This document shows, in pieces, positions 35,709 through 43,648 of a stretch of DNA of 64,000 nt. The stretch comes from JBCDJG01 sp038748065 (lineage in GTDB: Bacteria; Pseudomonadota; Gammaproteobacteria; Pseudomonadales; Halieaceae). How positions within the stretch are numbered: position 1 is the stretch's first letter; each line of letters begins with the position of its first letter. The notes below the pieces were generated by a model. That model ran no database searches, was not told the origin of the DNA, and was given only the letters and a program-made list of their open reading frames with translations. The translations under genes were made by a program, and so were the position numbers. Location: NCBI GenBank assembly GCA_038748065.1, contig JBCDJG010000022.1:1-64000 (forward strand). Reading direction: 5' to 3'.

Positions 35709-37259
35709 ATGCCAAGCCTGCGTTTACTGGGCCTTTTCGCCTCGCTGCTACTCGCCAATGGGGCACTCGCCGCCGACAAGCCCAACATTCTCGTTATCTG
35801 GGGTGACGACATCGGCGTCCACAATATCAGTGCCTACAACAATGGGATCATGGGCTATCAAACGCCGAATATCGATAGCATCGCTGACGATGGCATTCTG
35901 TTTACGCACGCCTATGCGCAGCAGAGCTGCACAGCCGGCCGCGCCTCCTTTGTCCTTGGACAACACCCCTTTCGCACGGGTCTGCTAACCATTGGTATGC
36001 CCGGCTCCGATCATGGCATCCCCGACTGGACGCCGACCATCGCCGACCTCTTGAAGAACCACGGTTACATGACAGGCCAGTTCGGGAAAAATCATCTGGG
36101 CGACCAGGATCAGCACTTGCCGACCAACCACGGTTTCGATGAGTTCTTCGGCAATCTATACCACCTCAATGCTGAGGAGGAACCGGAAACCTACTACTAC
36201 CCCAAGGATCCGGAATTTCGGCAGCGATTTGGGCCCCGCGGCGTCATCCGTTCCTATGCCGATGGCAAGATCGAAGATACCGGCCCAATGACCCGTCAGC
36301 GGATGGAAAACGCTGACGAGGAATTTCTGGGCGCAGCGCTGAAATTTATGGAGCGTTCGGTGCAGGAGGACAAACCGTTTTTCATCTGGCTAAGCGCCAC
36401 ACGGATGCATGTCTGGACTCGTCTGAAACCCGAGTCTGTCGGCACTACCGGGCTCGGGCTGTACCCTGACGGCATGGTGGAACATGATGGCCATGTCGGT
36501 CTGGCCCTCCAGAAACTCGAGGAGCTCGGGATTGAGGACAACACCATCGTTATCTACTCCACTGACAACGGCGCCGAGAAAGTCTCTTGGCCCGATGGCG
36601 GCGTGTCCCCCTTTCACGGGGAGAAGGGCACCACCTGGGAGGGTGGGATGCGGGTACCCATGATGGTTAAGTTCCCCGGGAAGATACGCGAGGACGTCAA
36701 ATCCGATACCATCATTTCCCAGGAAGACTGGATGCCGACCCTGCTGGCGATGGCTGGCGAAAAGGACATCGCCGCCAAGTTGCGCGAGGGCCACCGTGCC
36801 AACGGCAAACAGTTTAAGGTTCACCTCGACGGCTACGATTTCAGTGACTACCTGAGCGGTGCAAGCGAAGCGGGACCGCGCGAAGAGATTTTTTACTTCG
36901 ACCCGCTTGGCAACCTCAATGCCGTGCGCTGGAAGGACTGGAAGGTCAGCTTCGCGGTCATGCAGGGCAACATCACGAACTCGACTCGCACGGCGCCGGG
37001 CTGGCCCGAGATTACCCACCTGAAGGCGGACCCTTACGAGGTCGCCCGACGTGAGTCCGAAATGTATACCCGCTGGTATGCCGACAATATGTGGTTGTTT
37101 GTGCCGATCCAGGCGAAAATCCAGGAGTTTCTGGCAACCATTCCGGCCTATCCCTTCCAGTCGGGTTCATCCCTGAGCGCCGACGGCATCAACTACCGTA
37201 CCCTGCAGGCTATGCAGATACTGGAGCAACTGGATAAGGGCGGCTACATCACCCGCTGA
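35709..37259 (+). CDS. Secreted sulfatase (arylsulfatase family)
   Basis: This 516-residue protein starts with a signal peptide (LRLLGLFASLLLANGALA, cleavage near residue 21). The sulfatase fold is shown by NILVIWGDDIGVHNISAY (metal-binding Asp pair), the active-site segment QQSCTAGRASF, GKNHLGD and YSTDNGAEKVSWPDGG. The formylglycine motif reads C-T-A-G-R where the commonest form is C-x-P-x-R. C-x-A-x-R occurs in some sulfatase families and is accepted by some maturases. No maturase is in the window. A good ribosome site (AAGGGAGATC) precedes the ATG. The substrate is probably a sulfated ester or polysaccharide, by inference. Confidence 0.9.
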   Translation: MPSLRLLGLFASLLLANGALAADKPNILVIWGDDIGVHNISAYNNGIMGYQTPNIDSIADDGILFTHAYAQQSCTAGRASFVLGQHPFRTGLLTIGMPGSDHGIPDWTPTIADLLKNHGYMTGQFGKNHLGDQDQHLPTNHGFDEFFGNLYHLNAEEEPETYYYPKDPEFRQRFGPRGVIRSYADGKIEDTGPMTRQRMENADEEFLGAALKFMERSVQEDKPFFIWLSATRMHVWTRLKPESVGTTGLGLYPDGMVEHDGHVGLALQKLEELGIEDNTIVIYSTDNGAEKVSWPDGGVSPFHGEKGTTWEGGMRVPMMVKFPGKIREDVKSDTIISQEDWMPTLLAMAGEKDIAAKLREGHRANGKQFKVHLDGYDFSDYLSGASEAGPREEIFYFDPLGNLNAVRWKDWKVSFAVMQGNITNSTRTAPGWPEITHLKADPYEVARRESEMYTRWYADNMWLFVPIQAKIQEFLATIPAYPFQSGSSLSADGINYRTLQAMQILEQLDKGGYITR

Positions 37260-37381
37260 AACTTTCTTAGACCCGTGAACGGACCGGGATGAATCGAGGC
37301 TACCTGGGAGCCCCTGAAACCCTCATGGAACGCTCGCCCGCGGCACTGTCTCTGGCGCTATGGGCGAGCACAGGAGTATGG

Positions 37382-37522
37382 CTAGCGAGCATTCTCAGAT
37401 TGCCGGCGCTCAGCACTCTTGCGAATCTCGCGCTTGACTGAAACAAGCTGCCAGATACCGAAGCCGAGTGCTGCGCCTGCAAAGAGTAGCGCCTGAAGAG
37501 CTTTAAACGCGCCGTATTCCAT
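37382..37522 (-). CDS. 46-residue single-pass membrane protein (unannotated small gene)
   Basis: This gene is too short for usual ORF cut-offs. It begins MEYGAFKALQALLFAGAALG, continues with FGIWQLVSVKREIRK and ends RRQSENAR. One hydrophobic helix (about residues 8-28) is followed by a basic cytoplasmic-type tail. A sigma70-like promoter (37571-37599) lies about 42 bases upstream. It lies on the minus strand after the HprK-like gene and converges with the sulfatase gene. I infer coding from the clean membrane-plus-basic-tail pattern; the function is unknown. The rest of 37260-37732 shows no other gene. Confidence 0.62.
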   Translation of the reverse strand: MEYGAFKALQALLFAGAALGFGIWQLVSVKREIRKSAERRQSENAR

Positions 37523-37570
37523 CAGACGAGCCCACCGTTTGTGTTGGATTGACTGTGTTCATATCCCAAA

Positions 37571-37599
37571 ATCGTAACCAAAGGCGATGGAGGGAACAA
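37571..37599 (-). promoter_or_regulatory. Predicted promoter of the 46-residue membrane protein gene
   Basis: On the minus strand TTGTTC (37594-37599) lies 17 bases upstream of TACGAT (37571-37576). The start point would be near 37564. Both hexamers are partial matches. Confidence 0.4.
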
Positions 37600-37732
37600 G
37601 GCAGCATCGACCAACTCGCGCGGCCAAGCGCCGCCGGACAGTCATTAACCCTGACAGGCTCGCTTACTGCGCCGCGCGCTGATCCAGGGTCAGCCAGTGC
37701 TACCCGGGTAAACCTGCTACTGCATTGAAGCC

Positions 37733-38863
37733 TTAAGACAGGACTGAAGACACTATGGCCTCGGTGGTCGCAGGGTCCTGATAAGCCTCCTGCCCCAACA
37801 AAACCTCAAAACACGGCAGTGAAGCGGCAACGCGCTCGCAGCGCATCAGGAGTTCCTTAACCGACGCTGCGAACTCAGCCCCCGTACTGAGAACGACTGG
37901 ATGCTTGCCAAGCGTCGATATTCCGTACAGCGCTGTTGGTATTCGCCTGCTGATCTCGGCGCTGGAGAGCGGCAGGATACGCACGCCGCGCTCGCTGGCG
38001 CTTACTCTGGGGAACAGTAAAGCCTGTGGCCGGACGCTGGGTCTGGCGTCCGCTGCGTGCAAATCAAGCATCTGTGCCGGCGACAGAGAATAGCGGATGC
38101 CTTGTTTCGACTGCGTTGCATGCGCCCGCCCACGACACTCATCGATCGTTCGATGATGGTGATAGAACGAATTGTCCAACTGTTCCTGCATACCGGGAAA
38201 CAGAGCCGGCATCGCGGCCCTTATAGAAGCTATGGTCGGCATGCCACGCATAGACAATGGCACTTCCCGCGGGTTTATGTAAACACGATCATTAGCGATA
38301 TAGGCAGCGCTGGTATTGCGCAGAAAATGCGTCATCAGCGATGTTTTGCCAGCGCGCTTGCTGCCCACGATCAGCAGCCCGGCATCGCCGTAGGCGACCG
38401 CCGAGGCATGCAAGAACACCCCGCCCTGCTGCATGCAGTGGTTCATCGTAAACTCTCGCAGCACGCGCATCAGGGGAATGCGGCAGCGCGGTACCGCACG
38501 TGAGATCAGGCGAACCCGGCGACGGTCCTGGCTGATCTCGAAGAAGGTGCTGGTGCTCTCCTGATAGAGCGTTAGCTGCTTATCCCGCCCGTGCCATGCG
38601 GGCAACTCGACCACTCTCGTATCGAGCACAAAAATCGGGTGCTCGTCCGCAGGCTCGCCCGGACCCTTCTCATACAGCGCATTGAAACAGGCCTCGTCGG
38701 TTTCCAGTTGAATTTCTATTTCCGGAGTTATGCCGGTTTCACGCGTCGAGTAGGCAGGACAGAGAAACTCTTCCAACCAGTCAAGATGACTCACTGCATC
38801 GGCCTGTACGCAGATTGTCAGACCTTCATAGCTAAAGTAGCGTTTTGCCTTTACCGATGACAT
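37733..38863 (-). CDS. HPr-kinase-like P-loop protein
   Basis: The 376-residue protein has a P-loop LLIVGSKRAGKTSLMTHFL at residues ~163-181, and LHASAVAYGDAGLL before it, the pattern of the C-terminal domain of HPr kinase/phosphorylase and its relatives. YIANDRVYINP may supply the Asp that follows the P-loop. There is no PTS or HPr gene nearby, so it is an HprK-related kinase of a biosynthetic cluster and not the PTS regulator. ATG at 38863 (MSSVKAKRYFSYEG) lies 10 bases after the nucleotidyltransferase stop. It is the last gene of a four-gene operon. Confidence 0.8.
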   Translation of the reverse strand: MSSVKAKRYFSYEGLTICVQADAVSHLDWLEEFLCPAYSTRETGITPEIEIQLETDEACFNALYEKGPGEPADEHPIFVLDTRVVELPAWHGRDKQLTLYQESTSTFFEISQDRRRVRLISRAVPRCRIPLMRVLREFTMNHCMQQGGVFLHASAVAYGDAGLLIVGSKRAGKTSLMTHFLRNTSAAYIANDRVYINPREVPLSMRGMPTIASIRAAMPALFPGMQEQLDNSFYHHHRTIDECRGRAHATQSKQGIRYSLSPAQMLDLHAADARPSVRPQALLFPRVSASERGVRILPLSSAEISRRIPTALYGISTLGKHPVVLSTGAEFAASVKELLMRCERVAASLPCFEVLLGQEAYQDPATTEAIVSSVLS

Positions 38864-38873
38864 GGGCAGGGCC

Positions 38874-39941
38874 TCACTTGCCGTAATGCCAGACCCGAAC
38901 GGGCAAGGTAATGCACCAGCGCAACCAGTATTGCAGGGAAGATATTGGCAGCAAACGGGCATACAGCAGCCGGTTCGCAAGACTCTGGCGGGGTCGCAGA
39001 AAAATCCGTTCAGCCTCCGCCTGGCCATGTATCTTGATCACCGCAGCATACTGCGCCATAGCATCCCAAAGCCTTGGGCACTCTTTCTCCGCACCCAGCA
39101 GGTGAAGGCAGAACGCAAACACGTTAACAACCAGTCTCAGGCTTTGCTCGTTCTCTCGCTCGCGGAAGTACGCGCGCCAGTCCATCGCGCCATCCAGCGT
39201 GCGCAGTATCATATACAGGTCCCATATCTTGCGCAGACTATGGTGGCTGGTCTGCAGATCGGCGCCGAGCCCTACGGCGGCAACCAGCAGCGTGTCGCTA
39301 TCGCTGAGGGTCTGCAGGGTGCAACCACCGACCTCAAATGTCTGGGCATGGCTCCACATTGACTCAATATCAAAACGCAGGCCCGGGATATTGCGAATGG
39401 TGTAGTGGATGTCCAGCTTCCCTGCCTCTCCTCTGACCTCAACGGCGTGGATGCTCCAAAACGTATTCCTTGGATCGAAGCCTGCCTGGGGCGGCAATTG
39501 CAGGCCAAGTGTGCCCACCGCATCAAGCGTTGCCTGCAGTTCTGTCGCTTGCACCAGAATATCTACGTCCCACATAAAGCGGAGCTGCACATCCCCATAG
39601 AAACGCTGGCCGAGATAAAGACCTTTGAGCGTCAGGAAACGAATGCTCGCTTCGTCCAGGCTTTTCCGCAGCGCTGAGTGCAGGGCGAGGCTCTTTTCGC
39701 AGCGCGCGACCTGGTGTGCGTAGCTATCAGCGAGGCGCTGCACCTCTCCTGCCTTAAAGTACTCAAGCAGCGGTGTATCGCGGATCAATGCATAGACATA
39801 ACCTGCCAGCTTGCTCTTGGCCAGGAAGGCGCACAGCTCGGCGCTATCACATTCACCACCCTTGAGTAGCGCTGCGGTAGACTCAGTCCTGCCGGCGTGC
39901 AGCTCATGCAGAAGCCTGATGGCGAATTGGTGCGTTTCCAT
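38874..39941 (-). CDS. Uncharacterised nucleotidyltransferase family protein (NTP_transf_5-like)
   Basis: The 355-residue protein matches the family of uncharacterised nucleotidyltransferases often found beside HprK-like kinases. The motif LTLKGLYLGQRFYGD is followed by MWDVDILVQATEL, which supplies the Asp-x-Asp metal pair near residue 127. LDIHYTIRNIPG gives a further Asp. The C-terminal half is mainly helical. Members occur in lasso-peptide and polysaccharide clusters; the substrate here is unknown. It lies three bases after the ABC exporter gene and 10 bases before the HprK-like gene. Confidence 0.8.
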   Translation of the reverse strand: METHQFAIRLLHELHAGRTESTAALLKGGECDSAELCAFLAKSKLAGYVYALIRDTPLLEYFKAGEVQRLADSYAHQVARCEKSLALHSALRKSLDEASIRFLTLKGLYLGQRFYGDVQLRFMWDVDILVQATELQATLDAVGTLGLQLPPQAGFDPRNTFWSIHAVEVRGEAGKLDIHYTIRNIPGLRFDIESMWSHAQTFEVGGCTLQTLSDSDTLLVAAVGLGADLQTSHHSLRKIWDLYMILRTLDGAMDWRAYFRERENEQSLRLVVNVFAFCLHLLGAEKECPRLWDAMAQYAAVIKIHGQAEAERIFLRPRQSLANRLLYARLLPISSLQYWLRWCITLPVRVWHYGK

Positions 39942-39944
39942 CGA

Positions 39945-41780
39945 TTATTCCACCGCATGGTCTGCGCGGTAGTGCTCATGCAGCCGGTAAAGACGTGCAT
40001 AATGGCCGTTATCTTGCATCAGCGATTCATGCGTCCCCTGCTCCACGATGCAGCCCCCGTCCATCACAAGTATGCGGTCGGCCATCGTGATCGTGGAAAA
40101 TCGGTGCGAAATGATTATCGTCGTCGCCTCGGCTGCGTACTCCTCGATAGCAGCGTACAACGCATGCTCTGCACGCGCATCAATATTGGAAGTTGGCTCG
40201 TCGAGTATCAGGACCGAGGAGCGTCGAGCCATGGTTCTGGCCGCCGCAAGCAGCTGCCACTGACCACCAGATAGATCAACCTCGGCAAACTCGCGCCCCA
40301 GCTTGGTATCCAGGCCTTCGGGCAGCCCCGCTGCGATGTAGTCGATGCCGGTGACTCGGGCAATTTCCTCCACGGCGCCCCGATCACTGGCCAGCCGATC
40401 CCAGTCACCGTAGGCTATATTCTCAGCGACGCTGGCTTCGTAGCGTCCAAAACTCTGTGCCATCAGGGCAATTTCCTTACGCAGGCTGGTTAGCGGGTAT
40501 TCGGGCAAGGCGCGACCGTCAAGTTCGATACGACCGCTGTCCACGTCGTACAGTCGTGCCAGAAGTTTCGCCAGGGTTGATTTACCACTGCCGTTCTCAC
40601 CAACAATGGCGACCGTTTCACCTGCTTCAATCTCAAAGGTGAGGTCGTGCAGAATTTGCTCCCGTGTACCAGGGTAGGCGAAGCACACATGCTGAACGGA
40701 AAGTGCGCCCCGAATCGCCCGAGGCTCCCTGCCGCCTTCACTGCCCCGATCCTCAACCATGGCACGGGTCTGTAGAAAGGTATACAGGTCATTGGTATAC
40801 AGGGTTTGCTCGTAAGCATTGGAAGCCGCCCGGATAGCCGTTTCCAGCGCACTGCGCATCCGCACCACCGCGCCGCCGAAAATTGCAAGGTCACCAATGC
40901 TCAGATCGCCCTCAATAGTGCGCATGATGACTCGAGCAAATAATGCATAAAACGCGATAGTCGACGCTGTGACAAACAGTGCCCCGCTCGTGAATTGGCG
41001 CTGCTGTAACACGCGATCCTGGTCTCGGAACAGCGTCATGGCCGCCACAAAACGGCGGGTTAACAGTCCACCGATGCCGAGGACCTTGATATCACCGGCG
41101 TAGGCAGGGGTAATAAGCCGAGACAAAAAGTACTCTGTCCAGCGTCGTTTGGTTGAGCGCATGTAGTTTGTCATATAGCGCTGACGGGACAGGCGCCACT
41201 GGGAGATAATAAAGGGCACCGCGACCAGCGCTGCGAACAAAATAACGGCCGGCTCCAACCAGGCCAGCACCGCAGCCAGCGATGCGACCTGAAAGACTGA
41301 AAGCGCCGCCCGCTGGCTGTGCTGAAAGAGCAGGTGCAGTTTGATCCCCGGGTCCTGCTGCACACGTTCCAGCAGTTCGCGGTTAGCGGTATTCTCGATG
41401 TAGGGGAGATCCAGCCCGGCGGCGTGCTCCATCACCTGTGCATTTACTTCGAGGGTCAAATCTGATTTCAGCCGATCTGAAAGGAGCTGCGACAGCAGGC
41501 CGGTGAGTGAATCAGCGACGGTGATGGCAAACGCCAGCGCAAGCCACCATAGGGCTACATCCATACCGGCGCCGGGATCGCCAAGACTCGCTGTCACCTC
41601 GTTGATCAAGCCTCGAATCGCGATGGCGAAACCGGCCGGCGAAGCTCCCAACAGCAAGGTGCATCCCAGGGTGCACAGCACCAATATCGGATGGGAGCGC
41701 CAAATAAGCTGGTAGCCCCAGAGCGCGGCGCCAAATCGCCCACGCTCCGGTGGCGCAAGTTCTGCAACTTCATCCATCAC
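39945..41780 (-). CDS. ABC exporter with fused membrane and ATPase domains
   Basis: This 611-residue half-transporter has about six membrane segments in the first 330 residues and a nucleotide-binding domain after. ATPase motifs are Walker A IVGENGSGKSTLAKLL, the Q loop LMAQSFGRYEASVAENI, signature DLSGGQWQLLAAART, Walker B VLILDEPTSNID and H-loop ISHRFSTI. There is no N-terminal C39 peptidase domain, so it does not process a leader peptide itself. It overlaps the glycosyltransferase gene by four bases and probably exports the product of this cluster. Confidence 0.92.
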   Translation of the reverse strand: MMDEVAELAPPERGRFGAALWGYQLIWRSHPILVLCTLGCTLLLGASPAGFAIAIRGLINEVTASLGDPGAGMDVALWWLALAFAITVADSLTGLLSQLLSDRLKSDLTLEVNAQVMEHAAGLDLPYIENTANRELLERVQQDPGIKLHLLFQHSQRAALSVFQVASLAAVLAWLEPAVILFAALVAVPFIISQWRLSRQRYMTNYMRSTKRRWTEYFLSRLITPAYAGDIKVLGIGGLLTRRFVAAMTLFRDQDRVLQQRQFTSGALFVTASTIAFYALFARVIMRTIEGDLSIGDLAIFGGAVVRMRSALETAIRAASNAYEQTLYTNDLYTFLQTRAMVEDRGSEGGREPRAIRGALSVQHVCFAYPGTREQILHDLTFEIEAGETVAIVGENGSGKSTLAKLLARLYDVDSGRIELDGRALPEYPLTSLRKEIALMAQSFGRYEASVAENIAYGDWDRLASDRGAVEEIARVTGIDYIAAGLPEGLDTKLGREFAEVDLSGGQWQLLAAARTMARRSSVLILDEPTSNIDARAEHALYAAIEEYAAEATTIIISHRFSTITMADRILVMDGGCIVEQGTHESLMQDNGHYARLYRLHEHYRADHAVE

Positions 41781-42571
41781 TTGTTATTCCGTGCGCCCCG
41801 ACCTCGTGGGTGGCATCTCTTCGCGCTGCGCCGACCGCTCCTGCCGACAAGCGCTTGTAGCAGCTCGTTCATCATATTCTGGTAGGGCTGAGCCCATTTC
41901 AGCTCTGCGCTCAAATTACGCGTATACAACCAGCGATACCGATAGTAAGACAAGAGGAGTTTTTGTTTCAGGAAGGGCGCTCGCTTTTGCCGCAGCGCCG
42001 TTCTAGATCCCATCGTCCTGTTCATGATGCTGAGTCTTGCGTCTAGTCGCTCGAAGCCGGCACCCTGTTTCAATTTGAAGTAGCGATCCGCCTCGCTATG
42101 CTTCTTCAGCAGGGCATAGGTATCGGCACCCTTGGCCATTGCATAGTTATTCGTGGTCAGGACGTAGCGCTGGGGGGTTGCCGGGATCAGGCGACGCCTC
42201 GCTCGGCCTATCTGATGTCGGACGCTAATGGGTACCTCCAGGAAGCTACTGCGCCAGGTCAGCGAAGCGCTTTGCTCCTCTCTTGCGGCAAGTAGTCGTA
42301 GGCCAATGTCCGGCGAAAACCAATCATCATCATCAACAGGGAGCACCAGCTCACCGTCTGGTATCGCATCCCACTCGCAACACACAGCCCCGTGCACCTG
42401 CGCATGGTTGATGCGTGCGATATCGCACACGCGCTGTCGAAACTGGTGGAAGGGGACAGAAAAACAATCGTTCCAAACGGCAACCGGCTCTACCAGATCG
42501 CTGGGCAGCTGGGCGCTTACGGCCTCGCTGTCATTCCAGTCGACTGTTCTTCGCACCCAGATGTAGATCAT
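41777..42571 (-). CDS. Putative glycosyltransferase (DxD type)
   Basis: The 264-residue protein starts MIYIWVRRTVDWNDSEAV. The acidic cluster ELVLPVDDDDWFSPDIG near residue 75 is the nucleotide-sugar and metal motif of GT-A glycosyltransferases. RYVLTTNNYAMAKG may be the acceptor region. No membrane segment is seen and the C-terminus is strongly basic. It is the first gene of the exporter operon. The start at 42571 is only six bases from the divergent ATG at 42578. Confidence 0.68.
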   Translation of the reverse strand: MIYIWVRRTVDWNDSEAVSAQLPSDLVEPVAVWNDCFSVPFHQFRQRVCDIARINHAQVHGAVCCEWDAIPDGELVLPVDDDDWFSPDIGLRLLAAREEQSASLTWRSSFLEVPISVRHQIGRARRRLIPATPQRYVLTTNNYAMAKGADTYALLKKHSEADRYFKLKQGAGFERLDARLSIMNRTMGSRTALRQKRAPFLKQKLLLSYYRYRWLYTRNLSAELKWAQPYQNMMNELLQALVGRSGRRSAKRCHPRGRGARNNK

Positions 42572-42577
42572 CGCACT

Positions 42578-43591
42578 ATGCAGACCACCAACTCGCGCCC
42601 GAGCACTGCCCCATTTGACGCCCCCGCGCAGTATAAGGAGCGGATTGAGCTTGTCGAGGTCATTGCACGTCTGGAAATTATGCAGGGTAATGGAGATACT
42701 GACCTCTTACGCGCACTCGATAAGCCGAATTCACTGATGTTCAGCGATCGCCTTGCAAGAAGACGGAGTCTCTGGTGGAGCAGCCCTGAACAGCGCCCGT
42801 CTGCCGTCCAGCGCGGCCAGAAAATGGCGATGATACACGGGCTCATGAGCGCGGCTGCGACCGACGCGTCATGGCGCCGCGGCAGCCACTGGCAGCGCCG
42901 CCTGCTGAACAAGCTGAACGCCAGGGAATTTGCGCGACGTCTAAACATACCCTGCCCGCAACTCTACTGGCAAAGGCGCTACGTGAGCCGGGGCGCCCTG
43001 GAAGAGTTACCCGGTGATTTCGTGCTTAAGCCCGCGCTCGGAAAACGAGGGCGGGGCGTCTATGTGATGGCGGGCGACACGGAATTGATGCAAGGAAAAC
43101 CGATGACGCACGCCGCATTGTTGACAGAAATCGCTCTTTCGCGCGGCAGATTCTCTCCAACACCCCTGTTGGCGGAGGAGCGTGTACTGGACGAAACGCT
43201 ACCGAACGCACTGCCCGCGGAGTATCGATTTTATATGTTCGCGGACACGGTGGGTGCCATTGAGGTGATAGAGCGAGCTGGGAGAGTCGCAGGCCCAACA
43301 CGGCGACGTTTCTATCGAGATGACTGGACGCCCTGCCCCCATGACATGCATGAAAAATGCACGGCAGAAGCCTGGATGGAGCCGCCCGGTTGCCTGCAGG
43401 AAATGATCAAGTGTGCTCAACGACTGTCACTGGCCTTCGAAACATTCGTCCGTGTGGACTTATATGCCAGCGCGCGCGGCTGTCTATTCGGCGAACTATC
43501 CAGCATGCCCCACGGCGGCCGACGCTTTACCGAAGAGGCCGACGCCTTATTTGATGCGCTGTGGCAAGATCACTTTCCGGGCGCCGTATAA
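42578..43591 (+). CDS. TupA-like ATP-grasp family protein
   Basis: The protein has up to 337 residues. ATP-grasp features include LNKLNAREFARRLNIPCPQL, the lysine strand DFVLKPALGKRGRGVYVM near residue 150, EYRFYMFADTVGAIEVIE, and the metal site FVRVDLYASARGCLFGELSS. It resembles the TupA-like ATP-grasp family linked to teichuronopeptide or polysaccharide modification. The ATG at 42578 lacks a ribosome site and lies next to the divergent gene's start. Because the divergent promoter (42630-42657) falls inside this first segment, the true start may be ATG at 42680. Confidence 0.75.
   Translation: MQTTNSRPSTAPFDAPAQYKERIELVEVIARLEIMQGNGDTDLLRALDKPNSLMFSDRLARRRSLWWSSPEQRPSAVQRGQKMAMIHGLMSAAATDASWRRGSHWQRRLLNKLNAREFARRLNIPCPQLYWQRRYVSRGALEELPGDFVLKPALGKRGRGVYVMAGDTELMQGKPMTHAALLTEIALSRGRFSPTPLLAEERVLDETLPNALPAEYRFYMFADTVGAIEVIERAGRVAGPTRRRFYRDDWTPCPHDMHEKCTAEAWMEPPGCLQEMIKCAQRLSLAFETFVRVDLYASARGCLFGELSSMPHGGRRFTEEADALFDALWQDHFPGAV
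42630..42657 (-). promoter_or_regulatory. Predicted promoter of the glycosyltransferase-exporter operon
   Basis: On the minus strand TCGACA (42652-42657) lies 16 bases upstream of TATACT (42630-42635), each five of six to consensus. The start point would be near 42623, with a leader of about 52 bases. It overlaps the first codons assigned to the divergent ATP-grasp gene. Confidence 0.55.
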
Positions 43592-43648
43592 CAGCATGCC
43601 CTACAACACATCCAAGACCAGGGCGATAACGATAACACTTGCGACGCA

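Noticed and set aside
37733..43591. Complete lasso-peptide gene cluster
   Set aside because: HprK-like kinase, nucleotidyltransferase and exporter are present, but the PqqD-like protein, transglutaminase-like protease, asparagine-synthetase-like cyclase and precursor are not visible.
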